Shown here piece after piece: positions 1-9,839 of a stretch of 64,000 nucleotides of DNA (its first letter is position 1; every line of letters begins with the position of its first letter). Origin of the DNA: Dolomedes plantarius. Lineage: Eukaryota > Arthropoda > Arachnida > Araneae > Dolomedidae. The notes below the pieces were generated by a model. The model worked only from the letters and a program-made list of their open reading frames with translations. It was not told the DNA's origin and did not search any database. The stretch lies in contig OU015496.1 of assembly GCA_907164885.2 (NCBI GenBank), positions 185,841,781 to 185,905,780 of the forward strand, read 5' to 3'. A program made the translations under genes and the position numbers.

Positions 1-780
1 GTCGCTGGCCCGGCACTTTTGGAATTTCGATTTGAAACTTTCACAAAAATTAGTACCCAATTAGTACCAAAATATTAGAATTAGTACCCATCAGGATCAC
101 AAGCTATAGCGTGTCCAATTCTGCCGGGCTACCATGTCGCTGGCCCGGCACTTTTGGAATTTCGATTTGAAACTTTCACAAAAATTAGTACCCAATTAGT
201 ACCAAAATATTAGAATTAGTACCCATCAGGATCACAAGCTATAGCGTGTCCAATTCTGCCGGGCTACCATGTCGCTGGCCCGGCACTTTTGGAATTTCGA
301 TTTGAAACTTTCACAAAAATTAGTACCCAATTAGTACCAAAATATTAGAATTAGTACCCATCAGGATCACGTGTTATAGCGTATTCGATTCTTCCGATCC
401 AGCGACAATCATGTCGCTTCCGAGCCAGACGCTTTAGAATTTCGAGTTGAAACTTTCACAAAAATTAGTACCTAATTAGTACTAATTAGTACCAAAATAT
501 TAGAATTAGTACCCATCAGGATCGCGAGTTATAGTGTGTCCGATTCTGCCGGGCCAGCGACATGGTAGCCCGGCACTTTTGGAATTTCGAGTTGAAACTT
601 TCACAAAAATTAGTACCTAATTAGTACCAATTAGTACCAAAATATTAGAATTAGTACCCATCAGGATCACAAGTTATAGAGTATTCGATTCTTCCAGGCC
701 AGCGACAATCATGTCGCTTCCGAGCCAGACGCTTTGGAATTTCGAGTTGAAACTTTCGCAAAAATTAGTACCTAATCTTA
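1..780. repeat. Satellite array, about six units of 135-155 bp, cut by window start
   Basis: The anchor ggaatttcga (or agaatttcga) recurs at 21, 156, 291, 436, 581 and 736, giving periods of 135, 135, 145, 145 and 155 bp. The units grow in steps of about 10 bp because the inner motif attagtacc is present in a varying number of copies. The first three units are nearly identical; later ones alternate between a 'tggcccggcac' and a 'tccgagccagac' start. The array continues beyond the left edge. No coding frame is supported. Confidence 0.93.
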
Positions 781-895
781 TACGAAATTGACATACCGGC
801 TAATTTTGAGCTCACCCAGCCACGTCATAGAGTTCGAAGAAGGAATGTTAATTTTGGCTATGAGGCACGAGATGATCCGATAGAAGATCCTACTT

Positions 896-949
896 TGGGA
901 AAAAATAAAACTCTGCCTTAAATATAAGGCAGAGTTTTATTTTTTCCCA
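896..949. repeat. Perfect 25-bp-arm inverted repeat
   Basis: Positions 896-920 and 925-949 are exact reverse complements around a 4-base loop. The arm runs from tgggaaaaaa to ctgcctta. It may be a small foldback element or the centre of one; no host gene is adjacent. Confidence 0.9.
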
Positions 950-1075
950 TTAGACCAAACTATCAATGCACTTGAATCCAGGTTTGATTTGATCGGTACC
1001 CACAGCAACTATTTCCATTTTTTTATGCAATATTTATGATTTAAAAGATACCCCTCAAACGAACTTACTAAAATA

Positions 1076-2044
1076 CAGTGATACCTCGACTTACGAATTT
1101 AATTCTTTCCATGACGGAGCTCGTAACTCGAAATACTCGTATCTCGAATCAATTTTCCCCATTGAAACGACTTGAAATGCCATTAATTCGTTCCGGGCTC
1201 CCCCAAAACACCGCAATTTTTTGTTACATGTTTTGAAATAAGAAAAATGTGCTTATAAACGACAAACATTGTATAAAAACGCAATACAATAGAATGTACT
1301 GCAATAAATATGTTTTATTAATTGTAATGTACAACATTTACTTTGGAGAACAGACTTGGAGATGTTGATGGAAGAGGAGGAGACAGGCTGAACTGAAAAA
1401 TTAAATCTTATTCGTTGATTTTTGACCTTTTTCGCTCCGCTTTCCTCACTTTCGCTTTTATTACCAGCTACTCTCTTAAAGTGAACGAGTGAGACACAGA
1501 AGCTGGGCGATTGTTGCATCGTTCACTGTGGCTGTAATGTCCAGATTCTTCTTTCTGAGAATCCGAAAAACGCTTTCTCAGAATCCGTAGAAGGGGGAGA
1601 GCTTGCGATCCTAGGACCAAGGTCATCCCATCCTCTAGCCCCCACGAGGAGTTCCAGGGTGGGGAAGGGAATTGAAGCTATCTCTCTGCGAGAGAGGTTG
1701 GGTGCTGTTCGGTTTCGGAGGACGACTCAAGTTTGGGCGGAGCAAGCTGCCCTGGGTGGTAATTGCTGAGTGTTAATATCTCGGTTTAAGACTGGATAAT
1801 AGTCTCAGAATAATATGTATACAATTGTATAATAACTGTACATAAAGGTTGTAGATATTATATGCTTCTTGTGTTCTCATTTGATGAGCACGTAACATGC
1901 CATTCGCTGATCAAACTAGCGGTGGGATATCTGAAGTTTGCTCGTAACCTGAATTTTAGCTCGTAAATCGAAGCAAAAAATCTACCGAGAAAATGCTTGT
2001 ATCTCGAAAAACTTACGAGACACTCGTAAGTCGAGGTACCACAG
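1076..2044. mobile_element. Tigger/pogo-like non-autonomous DNA transposon, TA-flanked
   Basis: The left end CAGTGATACCTCGACTTAC and the reverse complement of the right end CTGTGGTACCTCGACTTAC are terminal inverted repeats, each bordered by TA (1074-1075 and 2045-2046). Repeated 'ctcgtaac' and 'tatctcgaa' motifs lie just inside both ends. No transposase frame remains. The inner part (about 1530-1900) differs in composition and may be a further insertion. Assignment to Tigger/pogo rests on CAG-type ends with TA duplication, as known for that group. Confidence 0.75.
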
Positions 2045-2089
2045 TATTATAAAGATCTAGAAATAGTGTTAACTAATGGGAATTCATCA

Positions 2090-2425
2090 GATATAAACGC
2101 GCTGGACCTGAGCGCTGGCAGACGAGATAGTATCGGTTTTTGCCTTACTAAATAAAAAAGAAAGTCCAATCGAGATTTTAAAATTCATTTCAAAGCTGGA
2201 TTTCGCTCGAAATCTCGGTATACTTTTAAGAATCTTGCTTACTCTCCCAATAAGTGTGGCAAGTGGAGAAAGAAGTTTCTCCAAATTAAAAGTAATTAAA
2301 AATTTTTTACGCTCTACAACTACCGAGGATCGGCTAAATGGCTTGACAACATAGCCATTGAACATGAGCTAGCTGAAGAAATTGATGTCAAAAAATTATC
2401 AAAAATTTCTCAGAATTAAAAGTGA
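2090..2425 (+). pseudogene. hAT transposase C-terminal dimerisation domain, broken
   Basis: The plus strand reads through a typical hAT C-terminal dimerisation segment. Visible pieces are SPIEILKFISKLDFARNLG, then VASGERSFSKLKVIKN and LRSTTTEDRLNGL, after which the frame hits a stop; a shifted frame carries on with AIEHELAEEID. The motif S-x-E-R-S-F-S-K-L-K is the hallmark of this domain in ZMYM-like and KIAA1586-like hAT proteins. At least one frameshift and the lack of the catalytic part make it a pseudogene. A minus-strand frame over the same bases is only its shadow. Confidence 0.7.
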
Positions 2426-2579
2426 GAAAAACATTTTAAATTTAACTGCATTTTTAATAATTAGGTTTTTATTTTTAGTGGTTCTATAATTTTATATATG
2501 TTATATATGTTATATAATTTTATATAGTGGTTCTATAATGTTTTCTATCTTTTTATTATATGCATTTTATAATTATATA

Positions 2580-3415
2580 CAGGTAGCCCTCATACAGCAC
2601 GGCATCTTACAACACGGCTTCGCTCTAACACGATAGGATGAATTGCGGGAACCCTCGTATAACACTGCAACCTGTAAAACGGTTTCGCTCTAACACGATA
2701 AAAAAAATTGGAAAATCTTTGTACAACACTGTATTTCTATAGCACTGGAAAACATGATTTTTGTTTGACACATTTAAAAATTAAATTACCTTAAAATAAT
2801 GACGAGGAGGAATAATGATCGATAGTGGTTTTACATGAAAATGTATAAACAAATTATAATTTATTCATTTATAACTCTATAAAATTACAAGACGGTCTAA
2901 GCTTAGTTGAAAATCTTGAATGCAAACCCTTCCGCTGAAAAAAGCTAAAAATTCAAAAGGAAGCTGCAAAATTGCCTATCTCCATACCGTGAATCTACAA
3001 TGACTTTGTAAGAACCAGCAAATAAACCAAAATTACAGATTTTTTAAAGAGGATAGAGGGTGCAAAAAATCTAAAGGAAGAAAAAGGTTCTGAAAGTAAA
3101 GGTGATATCATTCAATCGAAAAAACGTTCTCGTTTGATTGTACTGAGCAGTGATAAGGAACAAATTTATTAAATTAAGGTCGCATTAAATGAAAATAATA
3201 TTCTTTGTTTCTTTTCGTTTTGTGTTAAGCATACATTTATATTTTTAATAAAAATTAAGTTGTTTACATGGAATTTTTTTTAAAGTTTTTGTCTTTAATA
3301 AGTTTTCAGAACGTAACCCCCTGTTTTGAACTGTCTCTGGGTCTCATATAACACGATTTCACACAACGCGGCATTTTCTAGGAACCTATCTGCCGTGTTA
3401 TAGGAGGGTTACCTG
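2580..3415. mobile_element. Tigger-like DNA element nested in hAT remnant
   Basis: The left end CAGGTAGCCCTCATACAGC and the reverse complement of the right end, CAGGTAACCCTCCTATAAC, form inverted repeats, with TA on both sides (2578-2579, 3416-3417). Phrases such as 'taacacgat' and 'caacacgg' recur within both ends. The inner part is AT-rich with no intact transposase. Confidence 0.75.
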
Positions 3416-3868
3416 TACTAGATTTGTGTCTTTTCTTTTTTTCTGTGCAACCTTAATTTCAATTTAGTGCCAAAATCATAAATCAAGAAATTTGTATTTT
3501 TGGCAAATCAAAACTTCAACATTTTTAATGCCAATTTTTTTGCTCACAATTTATTTTACTACTAAGCGTTGGAAGGGTTTAGGTTTCAATTTTTGTTATA
3601 AAGGGGCGGCATTTTTCCTTTTTGCCCGGGGCGGCGAAACTGCTAGCGCCGGCCCTGATCTGAACCATAGACGGCTGGCGTTACGGATCACCCTTCCACA
3701 TTGAAGATAAGATGTTGACTGAAGCATGTGTAGACTCACAGTAAAGGGGGTGAGGGGAGGGGGGGAGCGTTGAATAAAGAAACCATAGCTGCCTCAAAGG
3801 CAGATGTTCCCTCCAAAGGGTTAACGTGCCCATATCTGGTTTACACACGAAGGTATGCAGTAGCGTTC

Positions 3869-3914
3869 GTCGAGATTCAAACTATGTACCCTTAACCCGA
3901 AGCCAAACGCGCCA
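3869..3914 (-). repeat. tRNA-like SINE head (A and B box)
   Basis: On the minus strand a possible A box, TGGCGCGTTTGG, is followed about 30 bases later by a B-box match, GTTTGAATCTC. This is pol III promoter spacing. No full tRNA cloverleaf is seen, so a tRNA-derived SINE or tRNA relic is more likely than a working tRNA gene. Its outer limits are uncertain. Confidence 0.4.
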
Positions 3915-3925
3915 CCAATAGGCTG

Positions 3926-4161
3926 AGGTAAATGCACCTATAATGGGCCATGTTCCTATAATGGGCCACCTTTTAGAAATGTCGAGAAATTAAGGGTCTA
4001 TCGTTACCTAAGGCAGTAGAAGGTGTGAGGGTCATTGGCTACTTGTAACCAATGACCCTCACCCCTTCTACAGCCTTAGGCGACGATAGACCCTTAATTT
4101 CTCGACATTTCTAAAAGGCGGCCCATTATAGGGACATGGCCCATTATAGGTGCATTTACCT
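3926..4161. mobile_element. Long foldback (MITE-like) with about 115-bp arms
   Basis: 3926-4041 and 4046-4161 are near-perfect reverse complements over about 115 bp with a very short loop. Arm ends read aggtaaatgcacctataat and its complement. Small differences (for example gtgtgagg against cctcaccc) show slight divergence. A transcript would fold into one long hairpin. The superfamily is not clear; the flanks give no convincing duplication. Confidence 0.85.
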
Positions 4162-5386
4162 TACCTTGGGTCCCCATATCTAACAAAATAGAACAGTTTA
4201 ATGTAGGACGGGGAGGAGAAAATTCAATCTACCATTCACCCCAGTAAAGCTAATCCGGGGGATTACAAAAATCAACTAAATTTTACTAAACTGCATCAAA
4301 TAAGGTGTCAACTTGAGTAAAAGGTTGGGCCAACTTTTTTATTGAGAAGTTTCCTCGAGAGCATGAAAACTCTGCAAAACGTACATTTTGGGACATTCCG
4401 TATTCCACATCGGGCGTAGCGGCGCACTGATATGAAAAATCGTCGTGGACAAAACATTGGTGAATAAATTAAAAATCGAGATTAACCTCGAAAATTTTTA
4501 TTGCTTTCTAGTGAAATACAAAAGGAAGTATACCAGCTACAAACAATACATTTGCATTTCTATGAATAATAAAAAATAAATAAATGGTATCAGAGAAGAC
4601 AAATATGTTGCGTTTTCGCATATTCTTTAAAAATGTACCATGTGATTTAAAAAAAAAAATTCTCACCAAGATTATGAGAAATGTACCACTGAAATTCAGA
4701 AAAACAATCTTTTAAAGACCTATCAGATCCATTGAAGTTATTGCTTTAGGTTTAAGGGAATAAGCAATACATATAATGCACTTGGAATTTCACATTTCGC
4801 ATTGACATCAAAATGATAACTGTGATATAATCTATAAAGTTCTAACATGTATAAGATTCTTTTTACATAATTGATAAAACAGATGCTCTAAAAATGCATA
4901 CTTACATAAAACAGAAATATCACAATATCAAAGCCTACTATTGCTGGACATTTAAAACTCCACCTGAGCCATGCAAGTTCAAAAATATTAAGATTAGATT
5001 GTAAATTGGTCCCTTTCATATAAACACTAATAGCACATTAAAATAAAAGCGTTCTAAAAATGTTTAAAATCAAATAAAAAAATATATAACTTCACGATTA
5101 TACTCAATCAACTGCATAGATATTCTCTATTAGCACACACATTCAGACACTATATTTAGTCTAAATATAAGTAAAATTCTCTGCATTAACATCAATATGT
5201 GAATAAAACTCTGATATTAGACAGTCCCTTGACTGCTTCAGGAAACAAAGGCAGTGAGCCATCAAGGTAAATTGTGCAAATACGCAGCAGAAAAGAGGAA
5301 AAAATTCAAACATCAACAACATATAGATGGTAGACAAAAAAAAATTGGTTATTTGAGGCACATTTTGTATGTGATTGGTCATAATA
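4162..5386. other. AT-rich stretch without supported gene
   Basis: I see no coding frame with family resemblance, RNA gene or element ends here. It is low-complexity AT-rich sequence, possibly intergenic. Confidence 0.4.
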
Positions 5387-5787
5387 CAGTGGAGTCCCGA
5401 TAATCTGAACTTCGGTAATCCGAAAGGCCACTTAATCCGAAACCAAAAGTCAAAAAAGAACTAAGGTTACAATAAAACTACAGTTACAATAAAATTACAG
5501 GTTACAGTAAAACACTGTATTGTTAGAACAACTTACACTCAACTTACATTACACTGTACTAGGCAGCATTCCACTCTCTTATCACCCATTTAGTCCCGAG
5601 ATTTGGTTATGTTTAGACAGACCTTATAAAATAAACTATGTAATCACATGTAATATGTAATATTTATGTAATCACACATTATTACGTAATTTAAGTTTAT
5701 TTTTAGACTGATTTTGCTTAATCTGAAAAATTCATTGATCCCAAAAAGGTCTGGTCCCAATCATTTTGGATTATTGGGACTCCAATG
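5387..5787. mobile_element. Tigger-like MITE, TA-flanked
   Basis: The left end CAGTGGAGTCCCGATAATC and the reverse complement of the right end, CATTGGAGTCCCAATAATC, are inverted repeats. TA borders both ends (5385-5386 and 5788-5789). Length is 401 bp with no coding content. Confidence 0.8.
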
Positions 5788-5916
5788 TATAAGCAGCAGC
5801 CTTTCGTAGCAGCCTTCTGATTTCTCCAGAAATATTCAAAACAGATATCCTTCTCTAACATTGCTGAGATCTTTTTACATGAAGAATGGTACAATAATCC
5901 ACTAACCGCAATTGGA

Positions 5917-6097
5917 CAGTGGTGTAGCAGCGAGGGGGGGGGGGGCAAGGGGGTCTATCATGCCCCGGGCACCATTCGCAGAGGGGTGCCAAATGGTCCC
6001 CAAGACTAATTCTATATGTTATATTACTATATGTTTTTCAGGGGGTTGCAGAAAAGGTATCATGCCCCAGGCACCAGTTATGCTCACTACGTCACTG
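5917..6097 (+). mobile_element. hAT-type MITE (CAGTGGYGTAGC family), copy 1
   Basis: It starts cagtggtgtagc, has a G-run, then 'catgccccgggcacc' and a repeated 'atcatgccccaggcacc', and ends ctacgtcactg. The flanking octamers caattgga (left) and caactgga (right) match 7 of 8, as expected for a hAT target duplication. Two relatives are at 17665-17841 and 31323-31493. Confidence 0.85.
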
Positions 6098-8029
6098 CAA
6101 CTGGAAAATAGGTATTTCATTTATAGACAATTTTGAGGTGTATCACAAGCCAAAAGTGGTTCATACACAGCATTAATGAATGATTTTTGTCATATGTTAG
6201 ATATTTCAGTTATTTTGTCTACCATCTATATACATATAATATCTAACAATGAATGTTTATTCAATGGACAGTTGTCAAATGGACTAGTATACAGCTTTAT
6301 ATAAAATGAATATAAATTGTCATACATCACACACATAAAAACTTAATTCAGATGAATTTTGTATAAATTAATACATAAATAATTGGCAAAATGTGCATAA
6401 TTAGCTCTCTTTTAAGAGAATTTCATCGTAATTTTCAAATATTTGATGAAAATTTTTGCACGATGATTGGATGGAATTCATGTGCATGAAATGTAACTTA
6501 TCAACCTTATTCAACAATTTACATTCTAAATACATATGATATTATTGGTTACATTCACAAGAGATTTATGTATATGGAAATATAAACTAAACAGTTATAT
6601 ATGTAAACAAACAAAATATTATCACAAAGCATAGTTGATTACCAAAAAATACAGAGAAAAATATAGCATTAAAAAAAGAAGAATACATAATATATATTAA
6701 ATTTTTGACTGTCAAGTTTTCAATTTTTCTGTCTTTTATGACATTAAATTTATCAAAAATTATAAATATATCAAAATTTACAAATTTTCTGTACATTTTA
6801 AAATTTTAATTTGTGATTTCATATTTTCTCTAGGGCGATATTTATAAAACAAAATGTAAACGTTTTGTGTAATGATAAAATTTTGTATACTTAACACAAA
6901 GAGAATTGTGTGCAGCTCAATTAGCTAACCTCAAAAGAAAAAATATATTAAATTGACAATAAACTTTGTTTAATGAATGTCAGAAAGACTTATTAGAGAT
7001 AATAAATTATAACACTGAAAATGAAATTTAGTATCTTTTACATACAAATATATTAAGGCACAGTAGAACAAATACATAATTTTTAGAATGTTATGTCATT
7101 TTAAGAAGTCCTGTAAAGGAGCATTTAAAACTACAAATACTTCTAAAAAATTATCACTCATAAGAGAATGAATGAAATAAAAAACATTTTTCCCATTAAA
7201 AAACAAAACTCTGTGATATGCACTGTACAACAAATAAGATATTTTCTCCATATTGTGACTGAGAAATTTAAATCAACTGACTGTGGCATATAATTTACGT
7301 AATGTTGAGTGTTAAAATAAGAATCTTATCTTTCTAGCAAAGATTTTTGGTTTAAGTAACATTTTAAAAAATAATTTATCTTCATGATTTCTAAACACTG
7401 GGACATCTGATTAAATATATTGGGTTTGTTATAATGCTGCTATTATGTGAGATCTTTTGCATGAGCTCAACGTATTAAACAGATAGTATGAATAAACTTT
7501 AAAAAATCAACCATAGTGTATCCCTGATGTAATAGTAAGATAATAAATACCTATGAATAGCATCTCAAAGAAAGAAGTATTATAAAAGGAAATAATTTTC
7601 ATGGTTTGTTTCAAAATTTTTGCCACATAAAAAATATAAAATCTAGATAAAGAAACACAGATAAATTTTTCAGCAGCATAATTTACAAAAATATGAATTT
7701 TGCTGATATGTTACAGTATAAAATAATACTTTCTTTACAACTGCTTGATTATGAATGGCATGTGTGAAGAAGAATTAACATTGTGTGAAGAAGTATAACA
7801 GATAAGGCAGTAGATGAAAAAGGATGGTAATGCTTTTCTTTGACAAGGAGATAACAAACAATTTCATTTTGAATAAAAGAATACAAAATAACAATGGCTC
7901 TTCATATAAAGCAAAATTTACTGCATAAATTCAACATTTAAGAAAAATATTCATTGAAAGTAAGAAATTAAAGTACCAAAACTAATGAAAAACAATATAG
8001 AGCAAATTTTGCCTTGAAATTTTCAAGAG

Positions 8030-8082
8030 CTCATACAAATATGACATTAAATTTATTAAATATAATGTCATATTTGTATGAG
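8030..8082. repeat. 20-bp-arm inverted repeat
   Basis: 8030-8049 (starting ctcatacaaatatgac) and 8063-8082 are exact reverse complements with a 13-base AT loop. Confidence 0.85.
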
Positions 8083-8790
8083 TGTGATTGTGTATTTGTG
8101 TATTAGTGTATTTGTATGAGTTGTGAAAATCGACTAAATGTAGAAAAGGAACACATAAAATTAACTCTATTCAACTATAGAAATTGTATTGTATAAAGTT
8201 TTATAAAAAAAAAATTGCTAAAGAAATTCACATCACAAGTCAACTGAATTCACTGAATACAGAAAGCACCAAATTTATATTAAAAAAAGACAATGCAAAA
8301 TTTACTTTACAAATTCATTGTTCATGACAAAATAAAACTTAGCTTCAGTTCTAAAGTGAGAAAAAGTGTTTTATAAATAAGTGCAGAAGCAAAGCAACAA
8401 TGGTAGTTTAATGAATTACCTACAGGTAAAAAAGTTTTCATCTCAAAGTGTAGATTTTTTTTCTTTGAAACTGGATTGTTTACAAAAATAATTCAACTTA
8501 TAATGTAAAAATGACTTAAATTGTTGATGAGAGAGACTGTGCTTCATTAAATGTAAAAATTATTCATGATATGATTTAAAGTCTTGAACTGCAATAACAT
8601 GCTTAGAAAAATACTATAAAATCCTTACTTCCATGAGTCATCCTTTTTTGTTTTATATAAGCTTTGTAGCTATGAATAGTTATCAATAGGAATTGTAGCC
8701 CCCCCCAAAAAAAAATTAGGATTGCGAGGTATGCACAGGAGATAATACAACAAAACATACAAGCATCTAACCAGATCATACAAAATAAAG

Positions 8791-8832
8791 TATATATATA
8801 TATATAATATTCATATATATATATATATATAA
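8791..8832. repeat. (TA)n microsatellite
   Basis: Two runs of alternating TA are separated by a short aatattca interruption. Confidence 0.8.
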
Positions 8833-9617
8833 TATTTATACTAAAGAGAAAAGGGTGTAGTACCTGCATTTGAAATGTCTTAAATTTGAAATGATTTTTG
8901 TTATGCCATTTAAAAATGCACTAAAATGTCCTATATTACATGATTTAGCAAAATAATGCACATATGTTTTAAGACACCAGGGACAATATCAAAATGTTAA
9001 TCCGTGTAAGTAACCAGCATAGATCCCTGAAGAACATCATTCGGTATATAAGTTTCAAACTCAACTCAATGTTTCCTTGGAATAACTCAAAAGTTGTAAT
9101 CGAATCATGAATGATTCCAGAGCATCTGATAGAAATCTTATGTTTTGTATCTAAAAGTGCTTTTTAAAAGTTATAACTTCACTAAACTTTTTTTAGCAAT
9201 ATCTTTAATAAGCTGACTGAGTTTAAAACAATAATCAGCTATAATATAGAATACAGCTATCATACAATCATCTCTGTAAAAGTAAATCACTTGCAATACA
9301 TCTTATGTCAATCTGCATAGTCAAGTACTCAGTACTATTTGCCTGTATGTACAAGCAAAATATGAAAATCAAATATGTTATATGAGGATACAGTCCACAG
9401 AATAGCTAAACTTTCAATCACTGACTTTTTCTCAGCATATCACCCAATAAGAGTATATAAAAGAAACATATTTGTGAGATGCAATGATCAGTTAAAAATT
9501 TCGTCAACCAGATATAATATGATATGTAATGAAAAGAATATACCACACACAGGTATGTAAAAATTGAAAAAATGAAAATACAAAAAATATGCTTGACACT
9601 TCATGAGCATTATAAAA

Positions 9618-9839
9618 TTAGTTCTCTGCTTTTGGGGGCAATATATCTGATGGTTGTAACTGATGACATGAACCATAGTTCTGAGATGGTGATTTCACAG
9701 CTGTGCTGATTTCCTCTTGGTTCACAGAGGTTTCGGAGACTTCAGCATCTTTTGTCAAAAGCACAGGACCCAAGAAAGATATCAGTGCAGCACCTAGGGG
9801 TGCTGTGATCACAATGGATAAAACAGAAACAGTCAAAAT
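9618..9839 (-). CDS. SLC9B2: SLC9B exon 12 and stop codon
   Basis: Acceptor cttttttccag. It codes for ILTVSVLSIVITAPLGAAL, a last membrane helix, then a polar Ser/Glu-rich tail ending PPKAEN and TAA. The tail is not conserved in the family. Confidence 0.93.
   Translation of the reverse strand: MLTVSVLSIVITAPLGAALISFLGPVLLTKDAEVSETSVNQEEISTAVKSPSQNYGSCHQLQPSDILPPKAEN

Larger units (their letters stand above)
2047..3655 (+). mobile_element. hAT element remnant, interrupted by a Tigger-like element
   Basis: The piece starts with a decayed hAT transposase C-terminus (2090-2425) and ends at 3655 with a terminus-like sequence, gctagcgccggccctg, typical of hAT right ends. A TA-flanked element at 2580-3415 sits between the two, so the hAT copy is older. 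The left half and left terminus are missing, so the 8-bp duplication cannot be tested. Confidence 0.5.
6098..9617. other. AT-rich stretch; may hold 3' UTR of the SLC9B gene
   Basis: This lies just downstream of the SLC9B stop codon on the minus strand, so its right part is the expected 3' UTR, but I could not place a poly(A) site. Short open frames here are AT-rich and show no family resemblance. It contains an inverted repeat at 8030-8082 and TA runs at about 8791-8832. Confidence 0.4.

Noticed and set aside
1533..1897. Solo LTR
   Set aside because: TG...CA ends but no direct duplication; kept only as a low-interest observation.
5161..9000. Several 60-90 codon frames rich in Phe, Ile, Tyr and Cys
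   Set aside because: Typical chance frames of AT-rich DNA; no start context, splice sites or family resemblance.
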